A DNA stretch of 64,000 nucleotides. Source: Ichthyophis bannanicus (taxonomy: Eukaryota > Chordata > Amphibia > Gymnophiona > Ichthyophiidae). Under the pieces are notes generated by a model. It made no database searches. It worked only from the letters and a program-made list of their open reading frames with translations, and was not told the origin of the DNA. Of this stretch, positions 10,918 through 20,965 are shown one piece after another. Positions within the stretch are counted from its first letter, which is position 1, and every line of letters starts with the position of its first letter. The DNA lies in the NCBI GenBank assembly GCA_033557465.1, contig CM066033.1, positions 1,353,189,834 to 1,353,253,833 on the forward strand, read 5' to 3'. The translations under genes and the position numbers were made by a program.

Positions 10918-11266
10918 TGGGAGTTCCATATGTGAGGACTGACTTTCTGTTGTTCCCGAAGAAAGCATACTTACTCACTTGTAATAGGTTCCGTGGACAG
11001 CAGGAATCAGTCCTCACAACCCTCTCTCCTCCCCGTACAGTTGTTTTTCCTTTTTATGTTTTATTGAGCTATATCATCATACTGATGTAAGATGGCAACT
11101 TTGGGCGGGAAGGCGCATGTACGGTGTATGTCCCAAAAACTTTCTTTGAATGCTGGGGATTGGATCCACGTGGGCTCCGTCGGTGCCGACGTCACCCATA
11201 TGTGAGGACTGATTCCTGCTGCCCCTGGAGAAACACCTGTTACAGGTGAGTAAGTACGCTTTTTCT
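10918..11266 (+). repeat. DIRS A1 internal complementary region and right inverted terminal repeat
   Basis: GAGGACTGACTTTCTGTTGTTCC, TACTCACTTGTAATAGG and GACAGCAGGAATCAGTCCTC (10935-11018) are the complement of the element's own left start joined to its right end, in order. The right terminal repeat follows and ends at 11266 after TTACAGGTGAGTAAGTACGC. It holds the dyad GTCGGTGCCGAC near 11178-11189. This pairing is the hallmark of DIRS circular-junction templates. Confidence 0.75.
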
Positions 11267-13499
11267 GCCTCTCCATGCAATTCACAGAATAATCACTTGG
11301 AACAGACACCTCTATTATCATTGCCGTTCTGGTGTTTTTCTCTTTTACCACTAAGGCGGGTTTTCGCGCATCGCGTTTATCTGTCTAAATGGAAATGTCC
11401 CAGGTGATCATAACCTCTTCATTCTCTGTAATTCTCTTAGGGTCATATCCCAGTGCTTTTCAGATAAAATGATGTTGTAGTGTTTACAGAGTTTCCAATG
11501 GATGAGGTGCTCTACTTTGCTGTGCCTTTCTGTATAGACATTTTCTGCCATCAGAACTTCAAAAGCTAGCTATGAGGTGTGTCACTGTTTCCAGCTCTTT
11601 CTTACAGGATCAACATATATCTGTTTTGCCAGTTTTTCCAATGCTTGCTTTAAACCATCTCGTCTGTAATCCGCTGTTCTGGGCTGTAACTATCACTCTC
11701 TGATCCTTCGGTTTCGATTCACCTCTCCTTAACCATTCATGTGTCCATTCTTGATTGACAAAAGATTCCTGGAGTAACATTTTGTATTTTCCACTATATT
11801 TGTGCATTTGCACTTGTTTTTCCTCCTTTGCTAATCTAATTCTTTGAAGAGTTTATTTTCTCTTGTTTTGCAAATTCTGTTGCTTCCTTTCCTGTGTGTG
11901 CTTATTGATTTTCAGTCATTTCCTCTAGTCGTTGAAATACTTGTTCAAGTTTGGCGATGGAGACAGATTCTGGATGTTTATTTTCATATTTCAGCACTTT
12001 TTGCATATTTGGATATGATGATGATGTTAGGTAGGCCTGGAGACCTATGATAGTAGCTCTGTAGGTGTAATCAATCTCTGTGAGGCCTAGTCTTCCTTCA
12101 GCGCTAGGTATGTATAGTCTTGGCACACACTGATTCTTGTAAATTACTTCATGAGCATGGAGGAGTTCTCTTTTTCACATGTTCTGGGGTTGCCCTGTGA
12201 TGGAATTGATGACGTCCCGCTCCAGTGACAGAGTGTGCCTTTGCTTCACTCATCGCATGGAAACTGGGTCCAAGGGCATTGTTGCCCTTGTTCAGTCCTT
12301 GCCACAGCAGTGCCTTCTGTATGTGTTTCCTCCATGGCTGTTGTAGGGGCATGTGCTTCGGCCCATAGAGCGTCATCCAGGTTGGATTGTTCTGGTGGTG
12401 CTGGATTGGACGAGGAGAGTGTGGTTTAAGTCCTGATGCAGTTCCTGCAAGTTCCTCCTCCTTATCTGCCCCATTTCACATAGGTGGACATTTGTCCTGG
12501 TTGATCCGGCTCCCTTCTCGCTTATGACTTGGCTCTTGAAGGGTGTGGGTTGACGTATAAGCACCCATTTCCGCTCTGCTCAAAGCCTGAAGGGATTCTA
12601 CAAGCCTGGCATATGTGCGAGTTTTAGTACCTTTTTGAGCATGGGTGTGGCGCATGACAACTTGTTTCTAAGTCTGCCAAGGTGCCTGCTCTGTTGGTCT
12701 TCAGTCTGGAAAAAGGGATTTTTCCCTTACCTCCCTGAAAGTCCAGGTGGCAGCCTTGTCATGTTTCAGAGGTTCAGTGGCTGGAAAGTCTTCAGCCTTG
12801 CACCCAGATGATTCACATTTTCTTCAAGGGATTTAGCATCTCGTCCTCTCTGGTCATTGTACCTTTCTGGGATCTCTTTCTGGTGCTCAGGGCCCTGGTG
12901 TTGGAGCCCTTTGAGCCTCTGAAGTGTGCTACTCTGAAGGGCTTGATTCTCAAGACTGTTTTCTTGGTTACCATTTGTTTGGCAAGCTAGATTTACGAGC
13001 TGCAAGCTGTCTTGCTGGGATCCATAGTTGTCCTTTTCAGAGATGGCTGTTTCCTTTTTGTCCAAGGTGATATCTCACTTTCATGTGAACCAAGTGGTTT
13101 GCTTGCTCTCCTTTTATAAGGTCTACTAATATATTACCAACTAAAGAGTGAACCCCTAATAACTGAGCTATTCATTCATTTGTTTTTATTTTTTGTCGGA
13201 GGTTTTTGCCATGAGAGATTGCAGGAAAATTGCTCACTCCTGAGGCGTAACTTCCCTTTTAATTACTTAATATGGTAACCAAACCATTGTATAAAACATG
13301 TGAAGTAATTGCAAATCTTATATTATGCTACTACACAAATACCCAATGCAGAATTCAAACGAACACAGTACTGCGTTTAGAACCGTTCTTCTCTTTCCGG
13401 TCCTGTTTCAACGCTTTACTTTCCGCCCTATATTTTACTTATCCAAGAAGATTTTACTTATCCAAAATGAAGTCAGCTTGTAGAATCTTGTATCTCTTG

Positions 13500-15045
13500 T
13501 ATTCCGCAACTTAACAGCCGAACACGGAAGGACATTCCTTATTCTTTCAAGCTGGTATCATCCTCAGTTGAACTTATGTGATAGGATCTTTAAAAACAGC
13601 GCATGGCATTTAAAGAATCAGCTAAAACACGCCTCCATGACATCACAGTAGGCTCGCCCAATCAAGTTCCAGGTTCAACCCCATTGGTTCCACCGAATTA
13701 GTACGAAAAATCCAGCTTTGTTCTAATGCTTGGAATTTTTGTTCTCTATCCCCTCCACGGGAATGCTGTGGAACATGATCAATGATCCTCCATTGAATAT
13801 CTGAAAAAGAGTGGTTGAAATCAATACAATGTTGCACAAGTGGTGCCGAAAGCACCGAATTGCGTACCCTTGAAGCATGTTCTTGTAATCTTAATTTTAC
13901 CTTGCGCACAGTTCGCCCAACATAAATCTTAGGGCAGGGACACACTAAAACATACACCACATAATCTGAACTGCAAGAGGTAGACCAGCGAGAACGTTGT
14001 GTTATGGTGGTAGTGGGAATCATCCATTCGGCCCCCTCAATAGTCTGCTGACAGAGGGCACAAGCCGAACCTCTAAGACATTTATAGTGGCCCTGTGGGA
14101 GACCAGCCACTTCAGGACTCTGCCACGGTTTATTTAACAAATTAGCTATGTTGGGGCCCCTTGTGTATGCTATACGTAGCGTTTTTTGAAAGCATGGATG
14201 AAGAGCCAAGATGTGCCAATGACGTAATAGTATAGCCCGAATACGTGGGATATGAATCATATACGGTAAAATGCCTGTAATGTGGTCATCCGCATCTGAT
14301 CTTCCAGAGAATCGTAACCACTCCCGATGAGTGTTACGTGCTCTCACATGAGCCTGACGTACTATAGAGCTCGGATAACCTCTAGATAACAGACGTGATC
14401 TTAACTCCTGTGCATGTTTTTCAAATTCCTCCCCAGAGTTACAAATCCGACGCAGGCGGAGAAATTGTCCATACGGTAAACCCCGTTTAAGAGCCGGGGG
14501 ATGAAAACTCGTGAAATCCAAAAGTGTATTCCTTTGTACTGGTTTCCTATAAAGAGTGGAACAGAGCCTCCCATCATGCTTGAAAATTGTGATATCTAAA
14601 AATTCTATCTTTTGCATGTGGGAATGTAATGTAAAGGCTAGCTTCTCTTTTTGGCCATTAAGCCAAACCAAAAAACCTTGCAAGGCTTCCTCTGTGCCTT
14701 TCCAGAGAAAAAAGATGTCATCCAAAAACCGTACCCAGAGGTCAATTTTATTGTACCACTCTGATGAAAACAACAACTTCTCTTCAAAATCTGCAAGATA
14801 TAGGGTAGCTATAGAGGGGGCTACTGTTGCCCCCATTGCTATGCCATAGATCTGATAGAAAAATTCTCCCTCAAACTGGAAAAAATTATTGGTCAAAACC
14901 AAAGATAACATCTGTAAGAGGAAGGATTTAGGTAAACGAGATGGCAATGGTAAATCCAACTCAGCTATTATAGTTAACGCCTCCTCTTGAGAAATGTTAG
15001 TGTAGAGGGCTACAACGTCTAATGTAACCAGAAAAATGTTCTCAA
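13500..15045 (-). mobile_element. Penelope-like element PLE-1, 5'-truncated
   Basis: The element starts on the minus strand inside RT motif A (TLDVVALYTNI, about 15030-14995) and runs through a long open frame to about 13640, then a 3' region. The coding order RT then GIY-YIG endonuclease defines Penelope-like elements. Its 3' boundary, between 13130 and 13560, is uncertain. It splits the recombinase of the family C DIRS. Confidence 0.82.
13643..15045 (-). CDS. PLE-1 reverse transcriptase / GIY-YIG endonuclease (partial)
   Basis: The open frame has no stop from the truncated 5' edge to 13643, about 467 codons. RT motifs in order are TLDVVALYTNI (motif A), GIAMGATVAPSIATLYL, RFLDDIFFLW (catalytic FLDD in place of YxDD), FLDITIF, then LYRKP. 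After a basic linker comes a Cys-rich patch (CLRGSACALC) and the GIY-YIG domain. Here the two strands read YVVYVLVCPC and IYVGRT, followed by a conserved Arg in VRKVKLRLQEH and by a downstream Glu in LEQSWIF. Intact length for the family is larger, since fingers and the N-terminal part are missing. The frame is unusually well kept for a truncated copy. Confidence 0.85.
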
Positions 15046-15745
15046 TAGGATTCTACTTGGGCGCAAGTATCCTCATGGGTGTAGCATAGTTTGGTAGCCC
15101 CTTCATACATAGTCGGGTGGCATCGTAGGCATAACTTTCCACTTTTTGTCAAGTATTACTGCTCGGATGTCCATGCTTGGATGGACACGGCCTTTGGCTC
15201 AAAGGTTTACAAGTTGCTGTTGTCTTCCTACCCAGTGGAGGTATAGTGTTGATACATTCCACTTATCTAGACTAGTCTAGCAGGACAATATGGAAGGTGA
15301 CATTTTATTTACAAGATAATGTCCTTTACTTGAGTCCTGCTAGAGTAGTCCAGGACCCACTCCTGGAGCTATGTTTGGTCTGTTATTTTGTGGCAGTACC
15401 TTGATCCGCTATGATTTATATGCTTTGCTCTGCAGGGCCGTATCCTACTTTTACAGCCTGCTGTTCAATCTCTCCTTTACATAGTTTATCTACTGTTTGA
15501 TTCATCATTGTTCTCTACGTTGAGGTTGTATGAGGTTTGCCATGCTTTCCCATATGCTTTGGGATGAATACAGAGGTGCCCTTTGGCGCAAGCAGAGGCA
15601 TGGGAGTGATGTGATTGACCCCTGGGCATTTCATTGGCTGTCTCCACCGATCTGCTGGTAGGAGAACGCAATCCCTTTGTCTGGGCTAGTCTAGAAGGAC
15701 TCAAGAAAAGGACATTATCTGGCAACTAAAATGTTACCTTTTGCC

Positions 15746-16647
15746 ATATAGTGTACTTTATACGCCAATACTCTCTGAATCCACCAACCTGTTCGCTAAG
15801 TGCATATTTCTCTTTTAAGGCACCCTCTGTGTTAGTGCCAAAGAAAACATTACTACTGCTGGTTTAGCACCAAGATCTCTTGCGAGATAGATTATGACTA
15901 AGTGAATGTGACTGTTAGTTTGCATTGGATTTCAAGTTGTAAAATATAGCTCAGGGAGGTCAATAGGAGAAGTATGGCCTTTTCAGTGTAACAATCCTAT
16001 GTTTGACACAGTCTCTGAACTCAATTTCTCAATATCATAAATCAAAACTTCAGATCTATAAACATTTAACTTCTTTTTCTCGGAAAAGTATTGTTTTCCT
16101 TGCTGTGTTAATTCTCAGATCTGTTTCACTGTGAGTTATTGGCATTTCACCAGTCAGTAAGCATAAATGGCTTTCCTTGGTTTTCTTTGCACTTTATCAG
16201 TCTGTTTATTTTGTTTTCTACACTTCTGTGATGCAAGCTGTATAAATTAACCATAAAGATCTCCGTTGGCGTACCTGTTAGCTGTTTTTTTTTCCAACTT
16301 TGTGAAATTTTAAACGACATGAGTTTAGTTGTTGCATGAACAAACATGCATGAATGTGTTCACAGGTTTGTATTTAAGTAATGCAATCTAATTTAGAGAA
16401 TATTGCTCTGCTGTTGATGAACTGTTAGAATTAATTGGGAACCAGAGGTGGTGATGAGTTCCTCTGGAGAATTTGTACATTCAAAAACAACTAAAAAATT
16501 ATTTAGTTTCAAAGTCATTCTGGTGAACGTTTCTGCCTACTTTAAAAAAATGTATTTCACTAAGATGATGACCAAAAAAATCTACAGAAAATAGAATAAA
16601 GTTTCTTAGCCTAGCATTCTAGAGAAGTTTTGTAGCGTTAGTTTTAA
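15746..16647. other. No gene recognised
   Basis: About 900 bases of AT-rich sequence between the family C DIRS end and the family B DIRS. The reading frames are short, and I see no repeat termini or known motif. Confidence 0.5.
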
Positions 16648-16650
16648 TCT

Positions 16651-16830
16651 CCAGGAACAAGCAGGAGAATGTAGTCCTCACCTATGGGTATCGTCGGTAC
16701 CGACGGAGCCTGCACGGGAACGCTCCCCAGCGTCCAATATGAACGCTATAGGGAGCATCCCTTAGCACATGCGCGCTGCCTTCCCACCTTTCCAACTGTC
16801 CCTCTTCAGTTCTTCGTTTTCCGCGGAGCT
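16651..16830 (+). repeat. DIRS B1 left inverted terminal repeat
   Basis: It matches in inverted orientation the segment at 33490-33660: CTATGGGTATCGTCGG against the right-end GATGATACCCATATG, then AACGCTCCCCAGCGTCCAAT against TTGGACGCTGGGGAGCGTT. A perfect 12-bp palindrome, GTCGGTACCGAC, lies at about 16690-16701. Confidence 0.85.
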
Positions 16831-17036
16831 GACAGGATCTATTCCCTGTCACCGCAGAAAATTCCATCTTTAAATTCATTCTTGTGGTCGCGTTTGCCTA
16901 CCGCACAACACCTACCGGTACCACAAGTTTTCTTTTCATATAAAAAAAACCCTTAAACTTAGACTGTTTCTTTTCAGAAACTTTCCTCTTTGGTGCTAGG
17001 CGCCATTTTGTGCACTAGGTCCCATTTTCCTAAATC

Positions 17037-18658
17037 ATGGAAAAAACAACTAGTGGTTTTAAAAAATGTACTAAGTGTAGCGGTACCCTTTCCGTCACTG
17101 ACACTCATGATTGGTGTCTATAATGTTTAGGACCTGATCAGTCTCCAATGAATGTCTCTCCTGCATGGGGATGACCAAAAGAGGAAGACAGAACCGGGCC
17201 GCAAAGCTTGGTAGTACCCTCTTTTCTTCAGATTCCAGATCCATTGCGTCAACATCATTGAGGGCCTCTTCTTCCTCTCATGGATCTCAGGTAACTAAAC
17301 ATAAAAGCCAGTCCTCAAAGGGTAGCTCTCTTGCTAAGCATCGAGAGGCCATTGGCATTACCCTTGAGGGAACCACACTGGCAAAACAGCCCCAGCGGGA
17401 GACTTTGGCTTCCAAAGCATCGATGGGGCTTCAGGATGTTCTCGAGGCCTCAACCTCGCAAGAACTACCTGTGCCATGCTCAGGGGTTCTGGCTATCCTT
17501 ACCGGTACCGACACCCAGGCATCGGCAGTGTCGATAGACCAGAGGTTTCTTGCTATCGAGTGCAGTATTGCAGCTCTCCTTTCAGCTGCAGTACCGGTGG
17601 TCCCAAGGGCACCGGTACCGACACCGATGCAGGTGCCAACACCGGTACAGAACCCGGTGCCGACACAGGTACCAACGGTACCGGCCCTGGTGGGAACTCT
17701 TCCCATGCCATCTCTGGCTGGTGTAGACAAGGCGGTACCGGGTCACATCGGTATCGACTTCAATCGATACTGGGATCGTGCTTTGCAGGAGCATCGAGGT
17801 CAGGAATACTCCGATTACGAAGACTCTGACAATTCTGCTGGCACTAGAGGTTTTCTCCTAGAAGATCCCTCTTCTCCCCAACATAGAATGTCACCTCCAG
17901 AGGACATGTCATTTCAGGATTTCATCCGTGATATGGCCAAAGGTCTTTCAATCACAGTAGCTCCTGAAGAGGAACCCAGAGCAAAGGAATTGGAAATTCT
18001 CCAATATCCTAAAGCTCCTAAGGAGGCAGCTACTCTGCCTATCCATGAAATTCTGCATAGCTTGATGTTCAGAATGTGGGAGACACCTCTGACTACTTCT
18101 CCTCACTCTAGGAGACTTGATACTATATATCGAGTTCCACCATGTCCTGGATTTCAGAAAACTCAGCTGCCACACCATTCAGTGGTAGTTGAATCAGCCA
18201 TGCGTAGGATGAAAAGTGCAAAGAGGCATGCATCCAATCCTCCAGGTCGTGAATGCAAGACTCTGGATGCTTTTGGATGCAGAACTTTTCAAGCTTCCAT
18301 GCTTTCAGCTAGGATCAGTTCATATATTCTATATATGGGAATGTTCCTTAAGGAAGTCACAGGAGACTTGGAACTTATGAGCCCATTTCTCCCAGATGAG
18401 AAGAGACAAGATTTTCTTGATCTAGTTAAGCATGCTCAAGATGTCTCCAAGTTTGTCAATCGTGCAGCCTTTGACTGCTTCGAATGCATCAGCAGAACTT
18501 CTGCTATTGCCATTGGTGCACGACGGATTGCCTGGCTACAGGCATCAGACTTGGAGACTTGGGTACAGGACAAGTTAGGCAACATTCCTTGTACAGGGGA
18601 GAATCTCTTTGGCAAGAACCGGCAGGAAAAGGCTAACGAGTTAGATGCTGACAATTCT
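17037..18658 (+). pseudogene. DIRS B1 ORF1 (gag-like), first part
   Basis: ATG at 17037 opens a zinc motif FKKCTKCSGTLSVTDTHDWCL, followed at once by an in-frame TAA (near 17121). A long frame of 510 codons (from 17165) then carries the Ser/Lys-rich linker, the GGTACC-rich Thr/Pro/Val linker (17490-17760) and the conserved core. The core reads MSPPEDMSFQDFIRDMAKGL near 17887-17945, LMFRMWETPLTTSPHSRRLDTIYRVPPCPGF split near 18063-18150, and QTKLPHHS-like text near 18165. The basic tail continues at 24402 beyond the inserted DIRS A2 and ends in a CTT TGA C context at 24615-24621. Confidence 0.85.
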
Positions 18659-18840
18659 CCAGGACCAAGCAGGAAGTCAGCCCTCACATATGGGTGACGT
18701 TGGCGCCGATGGAGCCCTCGTGCTATCCCCAGCTTTCAAAGAAAGCCTTTGGGAATGCAGCGCGCATGCGTGGTCCCCTTCCCACCCAAGGGTGCCATTT
18801 TGCTCAGTCTTCTTTTTTCCGCGGAGCCCGACTGACGTGT
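18659..18840 (+). repeat. DIRS A2 left inverted terminal repeat
   Basis: CCTCACATATGGGTGACG, GGAGC and CCCAGCTTTCAAAGAAAGCC have inverted partners in 24215-24401 (GGCCTTCTTTGAAAGCTGGGG, GACGTCACCCATATGTGAGG). The dyad here is centred on GGCGCC (GTTGGCGCCGAT), where family B has GGTACC. Confidence 0.85.
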
Positions 18841-19055
18841 GTCTTGGTCACCTGGTTAAAAGTTGATTTTCTTCCAAGAATACATGTTTTTTTGCCGGTT
18901 AGACACCGGTTCCCCTTCCCGCCTGGACACGGTACACCGGTATCGAACCCGGAGCTACTTTTTTGGTTTTTGTCCTTTGAGACTAGCGTTCGCGCTTTTT
19001 TTCTTTTTCACTGGCAGCCTGGTCTTTTGACCTTGCAGGGGCCCTTTTTCCCCCG

Positions 19056-20965
19056 ATGGCTGCCAGCGGGTTCAAGAAGTGTGATCGGTGTAAGAAACTG
19101 ATGTCTCTCACCGACACACACGACTGCTGCCTCTGGTGCATCGGGCCCGATCATGACCCGATGATCCGTGGCCTGTGTGGCAAAATGTCCTCTAAGGTGC
19201 TGAGGAGCCGTCAACATCAACGAGAAAGGATCTTCTCTGACTCTGCGTCCGGCTGGGACCAGACTTTGTCAGAGGCCTTGATGTCTCGGGAGTCCGACCC
19301 CAAGCATTGTTGGGGCTCCTCTGAGCGGGGGTCTCGCTCGTGGGAACACAAAACGAAGAAAAAACCCACGAGGGCGGCGTCGGTGGACGCTCCTGGTCCC
19401 TCGAGGGCCAGGTCGCATAGCCCCGACCACCGCCCCGGGTCCTCGGAACCGGAGAGGCCTGCCAAATTGCTTCTTGTGGAGCCGGAGTCCCCGAGTCACG
19501 TGAGTACTGTTGTCCTCGTGGACTCTCCTCCGGGGGAGCCGACGTTCGGTGGCCGAGTCGGGGCTGCTGAGTCTCCTGAGTTGAGTCTCAGGTTGACGCC
19601 TTGGAGAGCAGCTTGGCTGCCTTCATGGAACAGCAGCGGGTGCTGATCGCCGGTCTGACCGGTGCATCTGCCCCGACCACTGGGACCTCAACGTCCAAGT
19701 TGACCCTGGAGGCTGAGCCGATCCTCGAGTCCATGCGGTCTCGAGTCGATCCTCGGCCAAGGTCTCCCGTATGGGGCCGAGGTCGTCGACGCTGGTACCC
19801 TCGGCGTCGGGGTGGATGGCATCGGTGCCCGCCCGACCGGAGCCGCTCGATTCTTCCTCGGAGGGGTCGGGGTGGGAAACGGAGGACGAGGAGTCCCTGG
19901 ACACTTTCTGGACCCGGTGCGTCCCATCGGACTCACCGGAGTCCGAGCCTCGGAGGAGGTCTCCCCTGGACGATACCCGGTTCTCAGACTTTGTGAGGGA
20001 CATGGCCAAGGCCTTGGCCTTTCCCGCGGATCCTGAGGAGGAGCCTCGAGCCGAGGAGCTCAAGGCCCTCCAGTATGACTCTCCACTGAAGGAGGCCTTT
20101 ACTGTACCTGTTCCTCCGATGCTGGAATGGCTGCTCTTCCATATGTGGGAGGCACCAGCCTCGGCGCCGGTTCTCAGCAAACGGGTCGATTCCATTTATC
20201 GAGTCCGTAAGAGCCCTGGGTTCCAGAAGGCACAGCTACCGCACCACTCCATGGTTGTGGAATCGGCCATGCATCGTCTGAAGAGTCAGAAGATGCACTC
20301 CTCGGTGCCCCCCCCCCCCCGGCAGGGAGGCCCGGAACCTGGATGTCCTCGGTAGAAAGTGCTTCCAGGGCTTTATGCTGGCTTGCCGTGTCCAGACTTA
20401 CCTGCTGTACATGGGCATATACCTCCGAGACCTGGCAAAGGAGATTGCCGGGTTCTCTGCTGGCCTCTCCGAGGAACCTTTGCAGAGGTTCAAAGCTTTG
20501 TCATTGGGGATTCGAGAGTGCTTGAAGTTTATATCTCGAGCAGCCTATGATGGCTTTGAGGCTTTGGCCCGAGTAGCAGCAGCCGGCATCGGTGCACGCC
20601 GTCAGGCCTGGCTACAGTCATTGGACCTCGAGCCATGGGTCCAGGACAAGTTGGTTGATGTCCCTTGCTGGGGTGAGAACCTCTTTGGCAAACCCATGGC
20701 TGAAAAGGCTGCAGAAATCGAGACTGAGACTCTCACCAGGGCAAGGCTGTCCAGGAAGACTTCTGCCCCTTCTCAGAAGAAGGGCTCGGGAAAAAAGCCC
20801 TTTTACCTGAGGAAGGCCTCTGCCTACAAATCTTACCCTCAATTCCAGGCCTCTACAGCTCCCTAACAGGGTCAGCAGGCCAAGGGGCAGGGACATGGGC
20901 TCCGTAGGCAGAAAACCCCCAAGCCACCAGCTCCGGCTCCTGCACAGCAAGGAGCGGGGTTTTGA
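19056..20965 (+). pseudogene. DIRS A2 ORF1 (gag-like), frame-shifted
   Basis: ATG at 19056 starts MAASGFKKCDRCKKLMS with a CxxC...HDxCxxC...DHD zinc motif in the first 35 residues. Three long frames (19056-19646, 19771-20355, 20375-20866) carry the rest, so at least two indels have occurred. The C-rich run at about 20310-20320 coincides with one of them. The conserved core (RRSPLDDTRFSDFVRDMAKAL near 19950-20015, LPHHSMVVESAMHRLKS near 20240-20290) and the helical segment (YLLYMGIYLRDLAKEIAGFSAGL near 20400-20465) are kept. The frame ends in TTT TGA C at 20960-20966, after a premature TAA near 20865. Confidence 0.85.

Larger units (their letters stand above)
5316..11266 (+). mobile_element. 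DIRS retrotransposon, family A, copy A1 (decayed)
   Basis: The left inverted terminal repeat begins CTGGGAACAAGCAGG and the right one ends GGTGAGTAAGTACGC. TCT is present at both junctions (5313-5315, 11264-11266). Between them, in order, lie an ORF1 relic, RT/RNase H, tyrosine recombinase and an internal complementary region, the DIRS order. It is inserted in the minus-strand LINE whose frames resume on both sides. An L2-like tail has inserted at 9207-9507. The closest relative in the window is the complete copy at 18659-24401. Confidence 0.9.
5173..12168 (-). mobile_element. Non-LTR retrotransposon C-terminal region, split by a DIRS
   Basis: On the minus strand, 12168 to 11267 gives RLYIPSAEGRLGL, then a Cys/His knuckle region (CKKELETVTHLI), then EKHWDMTL and IIEVSVPSDYSV. 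After the DIRS the reading resumes at 5312 with YREMQSETKEGVAETYRNISHCIGGTGLMKKNFQEYL split across the break. This order (zinc knuckle, RLE-like PD..D fold, IDVAVP-type strand, VVPVVIG-type strand) is found at the C-terminus of a widespread group of metazoan LINE proteins. I do not name the clade. The element is 5'-truncated, and the RTE fragment adjoins its 3' side. Confidence 0.6.
12169..15745 (+). mobile_element. DIRS retrotransposon, family C, old fragment split by a Penelope element
   Basis: From about 12330 the plus strand reads as a decayed DIRS: the post-RNase H block (WIVLVVLDWTRRVWF), then recombinase text in several frames (SLKVQVAALSCFRG, LALHP, LVLRALVLEPFEPL, LKTVFLVTICLAS). After the Penelope element it resumes near 15130 with YYCSDVHAWMDTAF, corresponding to the end of the recombinase. 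Its right end (15240-15745) has its own inverted motifs (ACTAGTCTAGCAGGAC against GTCCTGCTAGAGTAGTCC), unlike those of families A and B. I infer a third DIRS lineage, much older. Confidence 0.6.
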
